NCBI GenBank assembly: GCA_016178505.1
Contig: JACOTG010000110.1
Coordinates: forward strand, 1 to 32,901
Source: Planctomycetota bacterium
Lineage (GTDB): Bacteria; Planctomycetota; JACOTG01
Direction of reading: 5' to 3'
DNA length: 32,901 bases
The stretch's first letter is position 1; every line of letters starts with the position of its first letter. A model generated the notes under the pieces. That model was given only the letters and a program-made list of their open reading frames with translations, had not been told where the DNA came from and did not search any database. The position numbers and the translations under genes were made by a program. Of the stretch, positions 22,198-30,211 are shown piece by piece.

Positions 22198-24870
22198 TCA
22201 GCCGCCGAGCTCTCGGATGGCTTCTTCGAGCGCGCGGATCTGATCGCCGAGGTCGCGTGCGCGGTCTTCTTCTCGCGCGACGATTTCGGGATCCGCCTTG
22301 GCGCGGAAGGTCGGCGAATCGATTTTCGCGCGCACTGTCGCGAGGAAGCCTTTCGACTTCTCGAGCTGCGCGCGCATTCGGGCGAGCTCTTTCTCTCGAT
22401 CGACGAGGCCCTCGAGGAGGACGTACACCTCGCCGCCCGCCGTCACCGACGTCGCTTTGAACGGCGGCTTCGCGACGTCGGGGCCGATCTCCTCGAGCGT
22501 CGCGCCGGCCGTCGACTCGACGATCGTCGCGTGATCGCGAAGGATCCGCGCCCCGTCGACGTCGTTCGTCCGCACACGCGCGCGCACCTTCGAGCGGCCG
22601 AGGTTGTATCGCGCCTTCACCTCGCGGATCCCGCGCACCGTCTCGATGAGGAGTGACAAGACGCGCGTCGCCTCGCCGTCTTCGCGCGCGGCGTCCGCCT
22701 CGGGCCACTTGGCGCCGAGGAGGCTTTCGGCGCGCGGCGATCCCGCGCGCTCGGCCTTGCGCAGCTCCTGCCACAGGGCCTCGGTCACGAACGGCATGAT
22801 GGGATGGAGGAGACGCAGCGACGCATCGAGCACGTGAACGAGGACGGCCTTCGCGGTCTCGGCCGATGCGGCGTCGGTGCCCGCGAGGCGGCCCTTCGAC
22901 AGCTCGATGTACCAGTCGCAGAAGTCGCTCCACACGAAGTCGTAGAGCCCGTTCGCGGCGGGACCGAACTCGTAGCCTTCGATGAGCCGCGTCGTGTCGC
23001 GCACGGACGACGTCAGCCGCGAGAGGATCCATCGGTCTTCGAGCTTCAGCCGCGGATCGCCGGGCTTCGGCAGCGCCGGCAGTCCCGCCCCAGGCTCGAG
23101 CTTGTCGAGCAGGAACCGGGTCGCGTTCCAGAGCTTGGTCGCGAAGCGCTGGCCCATCTCGATGCGCTCGTTCTGGAATCGGATGTCTTGCGCGCCCGTC
23201 ACCTGCGCGAGGAGGCCGAACCGCGTCGCGTCCGCGCCGTGCTTCTCGATGAGATCGAGCGGATCGATGCCGGTGCCGAGGCTCTTCGACATGCGCTGGC
23301 CCTGCGCGTTCTGCACGGTCGGGTGGATCACGACGTGCGCGTACGGCTCGTGGCGCATGAAGTGGAGGCCGGTCATCACCATGCGCGCCACCCACAGGTA
23401 GATGATGCCGCGGTCGGTCGTGAGCGTGCTCGTCGGATAGAACGCGCGCAGATCTTCCGTGTCGTCGGGCCAGCCGAGCGTCGCGAAGGGCCACAGCGCG
23501 CTCGAGAACCAGGTGTCGAGCACGTGCTCTTCTTGAACGAGTTCGCTCTTGCCGCACTTCGTGCACTGCGTCGGAGTCGTGCGCGAGACGATGCGCTCGC
23601 TACACGCGGCGCAGTTCCACACGGGCACGCGATGGCCCCACCAGATCTGCCGCGAGATGCACCAGTCGCGCGTGTTGTCGAGCCAGTCGAGATAGACCTT
23701 CGCCCAGCGCTCGGGGAAGAACCGCACGCGGCCGTCGCGGGTCGCGGCGGCGGTCGGCTCGGAGAGCGGCTTCATCTTCACGAACCATTGCTCGGACAAG
23801 TAGGGCTCGATCACCGTTTGGCAGCGGTAGCACGTTCCGACGGACACCGCGTAGTCGTCCGTCTTCACGAGAAAGCCCTGCTCCTCGAGCGCCTTCACGA
23901 CGGCTTGGCGCGCGGCGAAGCGCTCGAGCCCACGGAACGGGCCGGCCTCGTCGTTCATCACGCCCTTCTCGTCCATCACCACGAGCGCGGGGAGCTTCGC
24001 CCGCTGCGCGATGTCGTAGTCGTTCGCGTCGTGCGCCGGAGTGACCTTCACGGCGCCGGTGCCGAACTCGCGGTCGACGATCGTGTCGGCCACGATCGGG
24101 ATGCGGCGGCCGAGGAGCGGCAGCACGACGTTCTTTCCCACGAGCGAGCGGTAGCGCGCGTCATCGGGATGCACCGCGACGCCGGTGTCGCCGAGCATCG
24201 TTTCCGGACGAGTGGTCGCAACGGTGATCGACTTCGACGGGTCGCCCTCGATCGGGTAGCGGATGTGCCAAAGGTGGCTCGCGTCGGTTCGGTGCTCCAC
24301 CTCGATGTCGGAGAGCGCCGTGAGGCAGCGCGGACACCAGTTCACGATGCGCTTGCCCTTGTAGACGAGCCCGGCCTCGTACCAGCGCACGAAGACCTCG
24401 CGCACCGCGCGCGAGTAGCCCTCGTCCATCGTGAACCGCAGCCGCGACCAGTCGCACGAGCAGCCGAGCCGCTTCATTTGACCGACGATCGTGTTGCCGT
24501 ACTGTTCCTTCCACGCCCACACGCGCTCGAGGAACTTCTCGCGGCCGAGCTCGAACCGGTTCTTCTTCTCCTTGCGCAGCTCCTTCTCGACGACGTTTTG
24601 CGTGGCGATGCCGGCGTGATCGGTGCCCGGGATCCACAGCGCCTCGAAGCCGCGAAGTCGGTGAAAGCGGATCAGGCAATCCTGGATCGAGTCGTTGAGC
24701 GCGTGGCCCATGTGCAACGAGCCGGTGACGTTGGGCGGCGGGAGCGCGATCACGAAGGGACGCTTTCCGCTCTTGGGGTTCGCGCGGAACAGGTCTCGTT
24801 CTTCCCAGAAGGCGTAGAGCCGCGGCTCGGCGCTCTTCGGCTCGAATCGCGTGTCGATCGGAATGGGCAT
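22198..24870 (-). CDS. valS: Valyl-tRNA synthetase
   Basis: The protein is 890 aa, usual for bacterial ValRS. ATG 24870 gives MPIPIDTRFEPKSAEPRLY, the normal N-terminus; 23 more codons upstream belong to the promoter region. Class I signatures are present: HIGH as HMGH in PPPNVTGSLHMGHAL and KMSKS as MSKS in GQRMSKSLGTGIDPLDL. The editing domain contains GTGAVKVTPAHDANDYDIA, and Cys pairs (CPRC, CAAC, CTKC) suggest zinc knuckles. The C-terminal coiled coil (DREKELARMRAQLEKSKGFL) is the ValRS tRNA-binding arm. The enzyme charges tRNA-Val in the cytoplasm. It follows the ExbB/ExbD operon but has its own likely promoter and a hairpin before it, so it is probably a separate unit. Confidence 0.97.
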   Translation of the reverse strand: MPIPIDTRFEPKSAEPRLYAFWEERDLFRANPKSGKRPFVIALPPPNVTGSLHMGHALNDSIQDCLIRFHRLRGFEALWIPGTDHAGIATQNVVEKELRKEKKNRFELGREKFLERVWAWKEQYGNTIVGQMKRLGCSCDWSRLRFTMDEGYSRAVREVFVRWYEAGLVYKGKRIVNWCPRCLTALSDIEVEHRTDASHLWHIRYPIEGDPSKSITVATTRPETMLGDTGVAVHPDDARYRSLVGKNVVLPLLGRRIPIVADTIVDREFGTGAVKVTPAHDANDYDIAQRAKLPALVVMDEKGVMNDEAGPFRGLERFAARQAVVKALEEQGFLVKTDDYAVSVGTCYRCQTVIEPYLSEQWFVKMKPLSEPTAAATRDGRVRFFPERWAKVYLDWLDNTRDWCISRQIWWGHRVPVWNCAACSERIVSRTTPTQCTKCGKSELVQEEHVLDTWFSSALWPFATLGWPDDTEDLRAFYPTSTLTTDRGIIYLWVARMVMTGLHFMRHEPYAHVVIHPTVQNAQGQRMSKSLGTGIDPLDLIEKHGADATRFGLLAQVTGAQDIRFQNERIEMGQRFATKLWNATRFLLDKLEPGAGLPALPKPGDPRLKLEDRWILSRLTSSVRDTTRLIEGYEFGPAANGLYDFVWSDFCDWYIELSKGRLAGTDAASAETAKAVLVHVLDASLRLLHPIMPFVTEALWQELRKAERAGSPRAESLLGAKWPEADAAREDGEATRVLSLLIETVRGIREVKARYNLGRSKVRARVRTNDVDGARILRDHATIVESTAGATLEEIGPDVAKPPFKATSVTAGGEVYVLLEGLVDREKELARMRAQLEKSKGFLATVRAKIDSPTFRAKADPEIVAREEDRARDLGDQIRALEEAIRELGG

Positions 24871-24910
24871 GGTCGCCTCGGTCGATGGGGGCCGGGATCG
24901 AAAGCGGGAG

Positions 24911-24939
24911 AGGATAACGGCGGACGCGCGAGACGGCAA
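24911..24939 (-). promoter_or_regulatory. Possible valS promoter
   Basis: On the minus strand TTGCCG (24939-24934), a 17-base spacer and TATCCT (24916-24911) lie 41 bases before the valS ATG. Both boxes are 4/6 matches, so this is moderate evidence. Confidence 0.4.
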
Positions 24940-24953
24940 CGCCGCGGATCGTG

Positions 24954-24976
24954 CGGCGGCGAAGCGTTCGCCGCCG
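24954..24976 (-). terminator. Hairpin between the zinc-ribbon gene and valS
   Basis: A perfect 10-bp stem (CGGCGGCGAA / TTCGCCGCCG) closes a 3-base loop, 53 bases after the upstream stop and just before the possible valS promoter. There is no T-tract, so termination would be Rho-assisted or partial. Confidence 0.4.
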
Positions 24977-25029
24977 GATGGGCCGCCCCGCGTCGCGGTT
25001 CGAGCTTCAGTCAGGCAACGCGCACGCGG

Positions 25030-26643
25030 CTACAACGTCTTCCGAAGCTCCTTCACGCGGAACTTCGTGATCCTCATCTTCGTTCCGTCCGGGATCTTGA
25101 GGGCGATTCCGCCGCGTCGGGACTGCGTCCACTTGACATCGGACTCGTAGGGGTCGAAGTCGCCGACTTTGAACGAGAGCTTGCTCCCGATGAACGACCC
25201 GACCGCCGTGTACTTGGTGTTCTTCTGAAGCCCGCCCGCGAGTTCGGTCGTCAGGTTGTAGGACTCGACCGTGTTGTCCGCTCGTTTGCCGATGCGGAAG
25301 TAGATCTGCGTTTCGCCGGACTCGATCGTGAACTCCATCTCCATCGTGAAATCGCGCCACTGCTCGCGGTCGCCGATCGACATGATCGCTTCGCGATTCG
25401 CGTCCTTGTCGGGTCCGACGATGTCGAGCACGCCGTTCTCGATGCGCTGCGTGAAGCCTTGCACCTGACTGGGATTCCAGTTCTTCGCCTGGTCGCCCGC
25501 GAGAAGATCGGTCCATGGAGTGTTGTTGATGATGGCCGGCGTGAAGACTTTTTCACACAGTGCGTCCGACTCCGCGATGATGTCCGTGTAGCGCTTCTGG
25601 TAAATGGGTTCGCGCTCTTTGTCCTTCTTGAACACCTTCTCGAATGCTGACAGCGCCTCGTCCTCCGCGTGCTGGTACTTCGTGAGCGCGAGTCGCAGTT
25701 TGTCCGGGTTCTGATCCGCGAACGACTTGGCTTCGTCGTGGAGCTTCTCCACGAATACGTCGTCGATCTTGTTGCGGCAGACGCCGACGCGCGCGGTGAA
25801 CTCGGCACCCACGACCGATGCGTCCTTTTCGATGTCGACGAGCTTGCGCCGGATTTCAGTGAGCTGCTCCGATGTGAGCGTCGCAATCTCGGCGAGCTGC
25901 TTCTCGATGTTGTCGAGCCGCTCCTTCAGATCACGAACCTGGTGGATGCGTTCGAGCGACGACTTCGCGCGGGCGATGATCCCGCCGATCTCCGACTCTG
26001 TTTTCTCTCCCGTGTACTTCGACGTTTCCCTCTCGCCGAGATCGATGGCCGACTTGCAATCCTCTTCGCTTTCGAGATTGAACTTCTGCATGTGGACGAG
26101 GAATTCCTCGACTTCATTCGAGCGCGCCAGGGCACGCGCCGCCTCGGCCTTGTGCTTCATCCCGATGATCACGACGACGATGACCGTGATGAGAACCAGG
26201 ATGCCGGCGACGATCCCGCCCACCATCGTGGTCCTGTCCTGCTCCTTTTGAACGTAACTCTCGCGGTGAGTTCCCGGCGGATGGACGGGCGCGTCGTGCT
26301 TGTGCGGGGTCGCGTGGGGCGCGTGCGAGGCGCTCGGCGCCGGCGGCTTCGGTGCCGGGGGTGGGGTCGCGGGCGGCGCGGTGCGCACGGCGGCCGCGGA
26401 TCGCGGGATGCCCGCCGGCGTAGGCGATGCGCCTGAGGCTGCGGGCGCCGGGGCACGTCGCGGCTGCTGCGGATCCGCGGGCTTGGAGGCCGGCGAACGG
26501 CTCACCGCGCTTCCTTGGAGGCGAGCCTGACGCTCCGCACGCTTCGCGGCCTCGCATTTCGGGCAAAGGATGCGAAGAGACACGACCTCACCCGCCTGCG
26601 GAATCGGCGTGAACGTCGTCCCGCACTTTTCGCACGTGGCCAT
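25030..26643 (-). CDS. Zinc-ribbon / TM / coiled-coil / DUF1080-like membrane protein
   Basis: The protein is 537 aa. An N-terminal four-Cys zinc ribbon (C4, C7, C27, C30: CEKC...CPKC) is followed by a long Pro/Ala-rich linker (45-125), one transmembrane helix (about 141-161) and a charged coiled coil (165-330). The C-terminal domain (about 375-535) has WTDLLAGDQAKNWNP, EQWRDFTMEMEF and GGIALKIPDG. This follows the DUF1080/3-keto-disaccharide-hydrolase pattern, a concanavalin-like beta sandwich frequent in Planctomycetota. The ribbon should be cytoplasmic and the DUF1080 domain periplasmic. It is the last gene of the ExbB/ExbD operon, 15 bases after the preceding stop. It may bind or hydrolyse glycans; this is not shown. 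The whole architecture resembles a cytoplasm-to-periplasm link. Confidence 0.75.
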   Translation of the reverse strand: MATCEKCGTTFTPIPQAGEVVSLRILCPKCEAAKRAERQARLQGSAVSRSPASKPADPQQPRRAPAPAASGASPTPAGIPRSAAAVRTAPPATPPPAPKPPAPSASHAPHATPHKHDAPVHPPGTHRESYVQKEQDRTTMVGGIVAGILVLITVIVVVIIGMKHKAEAARALARSNEVEEFLVHMQKFNLESEEDCKSAIDLGERETSKYTGEKTESEIGGIIARAKSSLERIHQVRDLKERLDNIEKQLAEIATLTSEQLTEIRRKLVDIEKDASVVGAEFTARVGVCRNKIDDVFVEKLHDEAKSFADQNPDKLRLALTKYQHAEDEALSAFEKVFKKDKEREPIYQKRYTDIIAESDALCEKVFTPAIINNTPWTDLLAGDQAKNWNPSQVQGFTQRIENGVLDIVGPDKDANREAIMSIGDREQWRDFTMEMEFTIESGETQIYFRIGKRADNTVESYNLTTELAGGLQKNTKYTAVGSFIGSKLSFKVGDFDPYESDVKWTQSRRGGIALKIPDGTKMRITKFRVKELRKTL

Positions 26644-26658
26644 CGTGATTCCCTTTTC

Positions 26659-27687
26659 CTAGGCCGGGGGCTCGGAACGGGCGTTCCGGCGTTCCTCCCG
26701 GAGTTTCTTCTCGAACATCTGACGGAACCCCACAGGGGGAGGGGGCTGGCCGCTTCGGCGTCGAACGCGGCTGAGGCGATAAATTACCAGAGACGCAACG
26801 ATCGTGACAAGGAGAAGGCCGACGACCACGGGCACCGCTCGACCCGCGAGGATGTTCGACGGTCCCGACGCGACGGTCTGCACGGCAACGATGTTGCGGG
26901 CGAGCAGATAAGGGATCTCCACGTGTTTGCCGCGCGTCGGCGTGCCCCCCTTCGCCTCGTAACCGACGGTTCGATAGAAGATTCCCTCGACGTCGACCGG
27001 ATCGGACTGCCAGCCGGTCTTGAAGTCATCGGGACGGTAGGGGAGGTCGAAGGCCAGCGGCTCGGTGCCGTCTGGCTGGAAGAGGTATCCACGGTACACG
27101 TCGTTGAGGCCTCCAATCGGCGCATCCAACTTGATCGCCGAGAGCTGGAAGCAGATCCCGCGGGTTCGGACGAACTGGCCCCGGAGCGAGTCGGGATCGT
27201 GCAGCGCCCTGTCGTAGTCGAGCGGGCCGGTCACGCGGCGCTTCACGTCCTCCGGCGAGTACTGTGACATCTGCCGAATCATGAGCCGATAGCCTTCGGA
27301 CTCGTTGAAGTCGGCGCCGTCGACGGCATCCGCGAGAGAACCTTGGAAGAGCGTGAGGATACGCCGCCGCCTCTCCTCCTGCGCCAACCGTCGCGCCTCG
27401 GCCTCGGCGTTCGGATCGACCGGCGCGCCCTTGTCGTCGGACCCGGCCGTGGTCGGCTGTTGGGCCGGCGTCCGGAAGACGCGCTCGAGCGCCTTCGGCG
27501 TGCTCTCCCAGAACATCAACGCGAACACCACGAGGACCATCAGCAGCAGGAAGAGGCCCGAGATGCGCTGGAATTCGGATGTCTTGTGCAGCGGCACCGA
27601 CGGCGGGGGCTCTATGAACGGGCGCCGCTTCTTCGATGGAGGGGGTTGCGAGGAGGCCGCGGGTCCCGGGCTCGAATCGTCAGTCAT
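26659..27687 (-). CDS. Two-TM protein of unknown function in the ExbB/ExbD operon
   Basis: The protein is 342 aa. A Pro/Ser-rich basic N-terminus is followed by TM1 (about 43-60, SGLFLLLMVLVVFALMFW) and a periplasmic region of ~220 residues. That region includes an Arg/Glu-rich helix (EARRLAQEERRRRILTLF) and a beta-rich part (LRGQFVRTRGICFQ, PVDVEGIFYRTVGY) that may be OB-fold-like. TM2 is near 285-307 (VPVVVGLLLVTIVASLVIY), and a cytoplasmic basic tail ends FRQMFEKKLREERR. No family is recognised. The gene lies between the third ExbD and the zinc-ribbon protein with short gaps, which ties it to the motor operon. It could be a structural partner of the ExbB/ExbD complex. Confidence 0.7.
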   Translation of the reverse strand: MTDDSSPGPAASSQPPPSKKRRPFIEPPPSVPLHKTSEFQRISGLFLLLMVLVVFALMFWESTPKALERVFRTPAQQPTTAGSDDKGAPVDPNAEAEARRLAQEERRRRILTLFQGSLADAVDGADFNESEGYRLMIRQMSQYSPEDVKRRVTGPLDYDRALHDPDSLRGQFVRTRGICFQLSAIKLDAPIGGLNDVYRGYLFQPDGTEPLAFDLPYRPDDFKTGWQSDPVDVEGIFYRTVGYEAKGGTPTRGKHVEIPYLLARNIVAVQTVASGPSNILAGRAVPVVVGLLLVTIVASLVIYRLSRVRRRSGQPPPPVGFRQMFEKKLREERRNARSEPPA

Positions 27688-27770
27688 GGGTCACCTGCTC
27701 GTCCCTGCCGTTGGCAGCTAGAGATCCGCGACGACTCGTTTCATCGTTCGCCGCGGCGTTCGATCTTCGA

Positions 27771-28226
27771 TCAACGCGCGGGCGTGCCACCGTACGTTAA
27801 CTCGATCTGGTCGAATTGCTCGCGCTTGCAGACGTCCATCACGTTCACCACGTCGCTCCACCGAATGCGCGCGTCCGCATCGATCGTGACGGACTCGTCC
27901 ACCTGCGCGAGGTGCACGCGGTCGCGGTGTGCTTCCCGCAACATGGTCGCGAGCTCGTCGTCCGATTCGATTCGACGCTGGCCGATCCGGCGAATGGGGC
28001 GCTGGTGCGCCTCGTCCCAGAGCAACGCCACCCGCACGTCGTCGAGCAACGCCGGGCCGAGACTGCCGGCACCCGTGCTCTTCGGCAGCCACAAGTCGAG
28101 CTTGCCCTCGATCTGTTTGAATCGGAACGAGCACATGAAGAAGACGCAAAGACAGAAGATCACGTCCACCATCGGAACGACGTTGATCGCGACGGGGTTC
28201 TCGTTGAGATCCTGCGAACCCGCCAT
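27771..28226 (-). CDS. ExbD/TolR-family protein, paralogue 3
   Basis: The protein is 151 aa: a short cytoplasmic N-terminus, one transmembrane helix and a periplasmic ExbD-type domain. The helix holds the key aspartate in INVVPMVDVIFCLCVFFM (D21), the proton-path residue of ExbD/TolR. The periplasmic part ends with VTIDADARIRWSDVVNVMDVC, the usual ExbD strand-helix. It is closely related to paralogue 2, with near-identical N-terminal 30 residues, so the two arose by local duplication. It would pair with the ExbB protein of this operon to convert proton-motive force into movement of a partner protein. It lies 138 bases after paralogue 2. Confidence 0.9.
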   Translation of the reverse strand: MAGSQDLNENPVAINVVPMVDVIFCLCVFFMCSFRFKQIEGKLDLWLPKSTGAGSLGPALLDDVRVALLWDEAHQRPIRRIGQRRIESDDELATMLREAHRDRVHLAQVDESVTIDADARIRWSDVVNVMDVCKREQFDQIELTYGGTPAR

Positions 28227-28325
28227 CTCGCCAACTCCTCTCCTGCAGGCTTTGGTTTGCCTGCTCGCGTGAAGCTCCGGGCTTCGTCGCTTCGAGTCGA
28301 CGGAAGGAAGTGCATCCGAGAGCCA

Positions 28326-28348
28326 GTGGCTCGCGCTTGGCGAGCCAC
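28326..28348 (-). other. Intercistronic hairpin between exbD paralogues 2 and 3
   Basis: A perfect 9-bp stem (GTGGCTCGC / GCGAGCCAC) with a 5-base loop starts 16 bases after the stop of paralogue 2, inside the only sizeable gap (138 bases) between the exbD genes. There is no T-tract. It may stabilise or process the operon mRNA or attenuate the downstream genes. Confidence 0.5.
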
Positions 28349-28364
28349 CGGCCTCGGCAAGGAA

Positions 28365-28826
28365 TCAATGTCCCGGTGGTGCGCCGAACGCAAACTCGAT
28401 CTTGTCGATCTGATCGCGCTTGCAGATGTTCACCACGTTCACGACTTCGCGCCACGGAATGCGCGCATCGGCGTCGATCGTGACCGGCACGTCCGGCTTG
28501 TTCAGGCGAACGTAGTCGTCGTGAGCTTCCTTCAGGAGCTGTTGCAATTCCTGATCGGTATCGACCCGCCGCTGCCCGAGCTGGCGCACCGCGCGCTCGT
28601 TCTGGGCGTCCCAGAACATCGCCACACGGATCTCCTCGATGAGCGTCGATGGATCGGCGATGCCGCCGACTCCCTTGTTCCTCGGCAGCCAGGAGTCGAA
28701 CTTCCCTTCGAGCTGCTTGAACTTGAACGAGCACATGAAGAAGACGCAGAGGCAGAAGATGACGTCCACCATGGGAACCACGTTGATGGCTACCGGGTTC
28801 TCATTGGGGTCTTGCGAACCGGCCAT
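28365..28826 (-). CDS. ExbD/TolR-family protein, paralogue 2
   Basis: The protein is 153 aa, with MAGSQDPNENPVAINVVPM leading to D21 and the helix VDVIFCLCVFFMCSF. The periplasmic domain contains VTIDADARIPWREVVNVVNIC, the conserved ExbD C-terminal element. It lies 18 bases downstream of paralogue 1, so translation is probably sequential. Compared with paralogue 3 it shares the N-terminus, the FKFKQ segment and the WLP motif, but the loop sequences differ. In known systems ExbD forms a dimer inside an ExbB pentamer; two or three different ExbDs could form mixed or alternative stators. Confidence 0.9.
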   Translation of the reverse strand: MAGSQDPNENPVAINVVPMVDVIFCLCVFFMCSFKFKQLEGKFDSWLPRNKGVGGIADPSTLIEEIRVAMFWDAQNERAVRQLGQRRVDTDQELQQLLKEAHDDYVRLNKPDVPVTIDADARIPWREVVNVVNICKRDQIDKIEFAFGAPPGH

Positions 28827-28844
28827 TGCTGATACTCCTTGTCC

Positions 28845-29372
28845 TCAGGCCTTCGGCGGCTTGGCCGCGCCGACCTGGATCTTGTAGATGTTCGCGAAGC
28901 TGCACGCTTCGATGACCTTCTGGACCAAACCGTACGGCGCGTTCTGATCCGCGCGGATCATCACCATTCGTGCAGAAAGCTGCTTTCCCGTCTTCGGGTC
29001 CGCAACGGGCTCGACGGAAAGAGTGGCTTCGACTTGCAACTGCATGTTGAGGGTGTCGCGCGTGTAGTCCTTGCCTCGAATGGCCATCAGCCAGTGACTC
29101 TCGTCGCGGCAAACGCCGCCGCCGTCCGCGACCGCGCACTTGAACCCGTGGTCGGTTCGGTGGTGCACGTTCACGGTGGTGAGATCGCCGGTCTGCGTAT
29201 TCGAGTCCGCCTGGACCATGTCGGCCTGCGGCAGCGTGACTTCCTCGAGCTCGCGCTGGCTCATGTCGGCGCCGAGCATGAAGAACAGCAGCAGCAGGAA
29301 CATGATGTCGATCATGGGAATGAGATTCGGCGACACGCTCTCTTCGACGGGCGGTGGCTGAAACTTTGCCAT
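28845..29372 (-). CDS. ExbD/TolR-family protein, paralogue 1
   Basis: The protein is 175 aa, with the aspartate in SPNLIPMIDIMFLLLLFFML (D22) and a periplasmic domain ending MVMIRADQNAPYGLVQKVIEAC. It is more distant from paralogues 2 and 3. It carries an extra periplasmic loop with two cysteines (FKCAVADGGGVCRDES) that could form a disulfide. The Pro-rich cytoplasmic start (KFQPPPVEE) is also different. It follows ExbB by 12 bases and is the natural primary partner of the channel. Confidence 0.92.
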   Translation of the reverse strand: MAKFQPPPVEESVSPNLIPMIDIMFLLLLFFMLGADMSQRELEEVTLPQADMVQADSNTQTGDLTTVNVHHRTDHGFKCAVADGGGVCRDESHWLMAIRGKDYTRDTLNMQLQVEATLSVEPVADPKTGKQLSARMVMIRADQNAPYGLVQKVIEACSFANIYKIQVGAAKPPKA

Positions 29373-29384
29373 GGCAGTACTCCC

Positions 29385-30110
29385 TTAGTGGCCCGACTTG
29401 GTTGCAGCGAGATGCTTCAGCAAGTCGACCGCCTGAAGGTTCATCGAGAGGGTCATCTTGGTGACCTTGTTCTTCACGAAGAAGTACGCGGTCAGGAAGA
29501 TGATGGCGATGAACAGACCCATCGTCGTGTTCACCAGCGACTCGTACACGCCCTTCGCGAGGTCGCCAGGCGTCGGCGCCTTGAGGGCTTCGATGGCCTG
29601 GAACGACGAGATCATTCCCGTCACGGTTCCGAGGAGGCCGAGAAGAGGAGCCACGTTGCCGAGGAGCGACAGGTAGGAGATCTTCGCCTGCAGCTTGAAC
29701 GTTTCCTCGGCCGCGGCGGATTCGAGGCCGCCGATCATGTCTTCGTAGCCGGCGTGACGCATGCGAAGCGCGGCGCCGATCAGGTTCGACAGGTAGCCGC
29801 CCTCGACGTCGCAGACCTCGATCGCCTCGTCGTACTTCTCTTCGTCGATGAGGGCCTCGAGCTCTTGCGCGAGCGGAGTCGGAGCGAGCTTTTCGCGGCG
29901 CAGGTTGACCGAGTTCTCGATCACGAGCGCCGTGCCGATCATCGACACGACCAGCATCAGGATGCCGACGAATCCGGTCGTTTCGAAGAGCTGGAGCCAC
30001 GACTTCTTCTGGATGTTCGGTTCCCCTTCGGCGCCGAACGCGATGGGCGCCACCACGAAGAGGAACAGCAACGCGAGGGAGATCAATAGTGCCTTCCGAT
30101 TCGCTTTCAT
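29385..30110 (-). CDS. ExbB/TolQ/MotA-family proton channel
   Basis: The protein is 241 aa with an N-terminal signal-like helix (ALLISLALLFLFVVAPIAFG) in addition to the three ExbB helices. Family landmarks are APLLGLLGTVTGMISSF (TM2) and VYESLVNTTMGLFIAIIF (TM3). E190 sits where E. coli ExbB carries its functional glutamate, and Thr residues in both helices match the polar lining. The cytoplasmic loop is about 75 residues. It forms the pentameric channel that uses proton-motive force to drive its partner. It is followed by three exbD genes and preceded, 101 bases upstream, by a TPR gene. It is the only ExbB in this window. Confidence 0.95.
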   Translation of the reverse strand: MKANRKALLISLALLFLFVVAPIAFGAEGEPNIQKKSWLQLFETTGFVGILMLVVSMIGTALVIENSVNLRREKLAPTPLAQELEALIDEEKYDEAIEVCDVEGGYLSNLIGAALRMRHAGYEDMIGGLESAAAEETFKLQAKISYLSLLGNVAPLLGLLGTVTGMISSFQAIEALKAPTPGDLAKGVYESLVNTTMGLFIAIIFLTAYFFVKNKVTKMTLSMNLQAVDLLKHLAATKSGH

Positions 30111-30211
30111 TCTTCTTCTAGCCTCTCTTCCTTTCCGAAGCCTTTCCTGAGGTGCGGATCACCTGAGCCCACCACCGGTCGGGATCACTTTTCCGTTCGC
30201 CATGCCTCATC

